Positions 14,937 to 15,020 of a stretch of 15,020 nucleotides of DNA are shown here, piece after piece; positions within the stretch are counted from its first letter, which is position 1; every line of letters begins with the position of its first letter. Location of the stretch: positions 1 to 15,020 of the forward strand of contig JABEUL010000246.1 in NCBI GenBank assembly GCA_013044465.1, read 5' to 3'. The notes below the pieces were generated by a model. That model made no database searches. It worked only from the letters and a program-made list of their open reading frames with translations, and was not told where the DNA came from. The stretch comes from Acidimicrobiales bacterium. Lineage in GTDB: Bacteria; Actinomycetota; Acidimicrobiia; Acidimicrobiales; JABEUL01. Made by a program: the position numbers and the translations under genes.

Positions 14937-15020
14937 TTAACTGGCTTGATCCTCACGTCCGTCAAGTTCACTTTCAAGCCATTGCGCAATTTCGCCCAGT
15001 GGAGATCCGGGTGTAAAGAC
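14937..15020 (-). CDS. C-terminal end of an upstream gene, possibly a cobalamin-binding methylmalonyl-CoA mutase subunit
   Basis: An open frame enters from the right edge and ends at TAA (14937-14939), giving 27 residues that begin VFTPGSPLGEIAQWLESEL. The pattern (I/V)F.PG.....EI...(I/L) is typical of the last strand and helix of the B12-binding domain of methylmalonyl-CoA mutases and related enzymes. Such an enzyme makes succinyl-CoA, the substrate of SucCD encoded next, so the position fits. With so few residues this remains a suggestion; it is at least a coding end, because it stays in frame and stops just before the sucC leader. Confidence 0.45.
   Translation of the reverse strand, partial: VFTPGSPLGEIAQWLESELDGREDQAS

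Overview
The window is a stretch of core metabolism. Every gene I can support lies on the minus strand, so transcription runs from high to low coordinates. Sampled lines suggest a GC content in the mid-40s percent. Protein features point to an actinomycete-lineage bacterium (Actinomycetota): PurN has the actinobacterial form of the phosphate loop (GTGTILES) and a VDRPCRA segment, FolD has the GRG.T.GRP NADP loop, MDH is of the cytosolic type, and there is a moxR-DUF58-transglutaminase cassette. The modest GC and the E. coli-type isocitrate dehydrogenase suggest a low-GC aquatic lineage such as Acidimicrobiia, but this is inference and no marker gene here settles it.

In transcription order (right to left) the layout is as follows. 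(1) The C-terminal end of a gene cut by the window edge, possibly a cobalamin-binding methylmalonyl-CoA mutase subunit. (2) sucC-sucD, encoding succinyl-CoA synthetase. (3) A 209-bp gap with a hairpin and a candidate promoter. (4) moxR, a DUF58 gene and a TgpA-like membrane transglutaminase gene, forming a cell-envelope cassette. (5) purN, purH, folD and metF, a folate/purine block. (6) A 460-residue membrane-anchored protein of unknown function with its own likely promoter. (7) icd and mdh, the latter truncated by the left edge of the window.

The genes form two connected themes. sucCD, icd and mdh cover three steps of the TCA cycle, and a methylmalonyl-CoA mutase upstream of sucC would deliver succinyl-CoA into it. 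FolD interconverts methylene- and formyl-tetrahydrofolate. PurN and PurH consume formyl-tetrahydrofolate in purine synthesis, and MetF draws off methylene-tetrahydrofolate for methionine. The moxR cassette lies between these blocks and has no metabolic link to them.

I found no RNA genes, CRISPR arrays, insertion sequences or prophage genes. No clear new system is visible. The items most worth a second look are a MetF that lacks several FAD-contact residues of the E. coli enzyme, the unknown membrane-anchored protein, and a pair of similar promoter-like boxes ahead of sucC and moxR.
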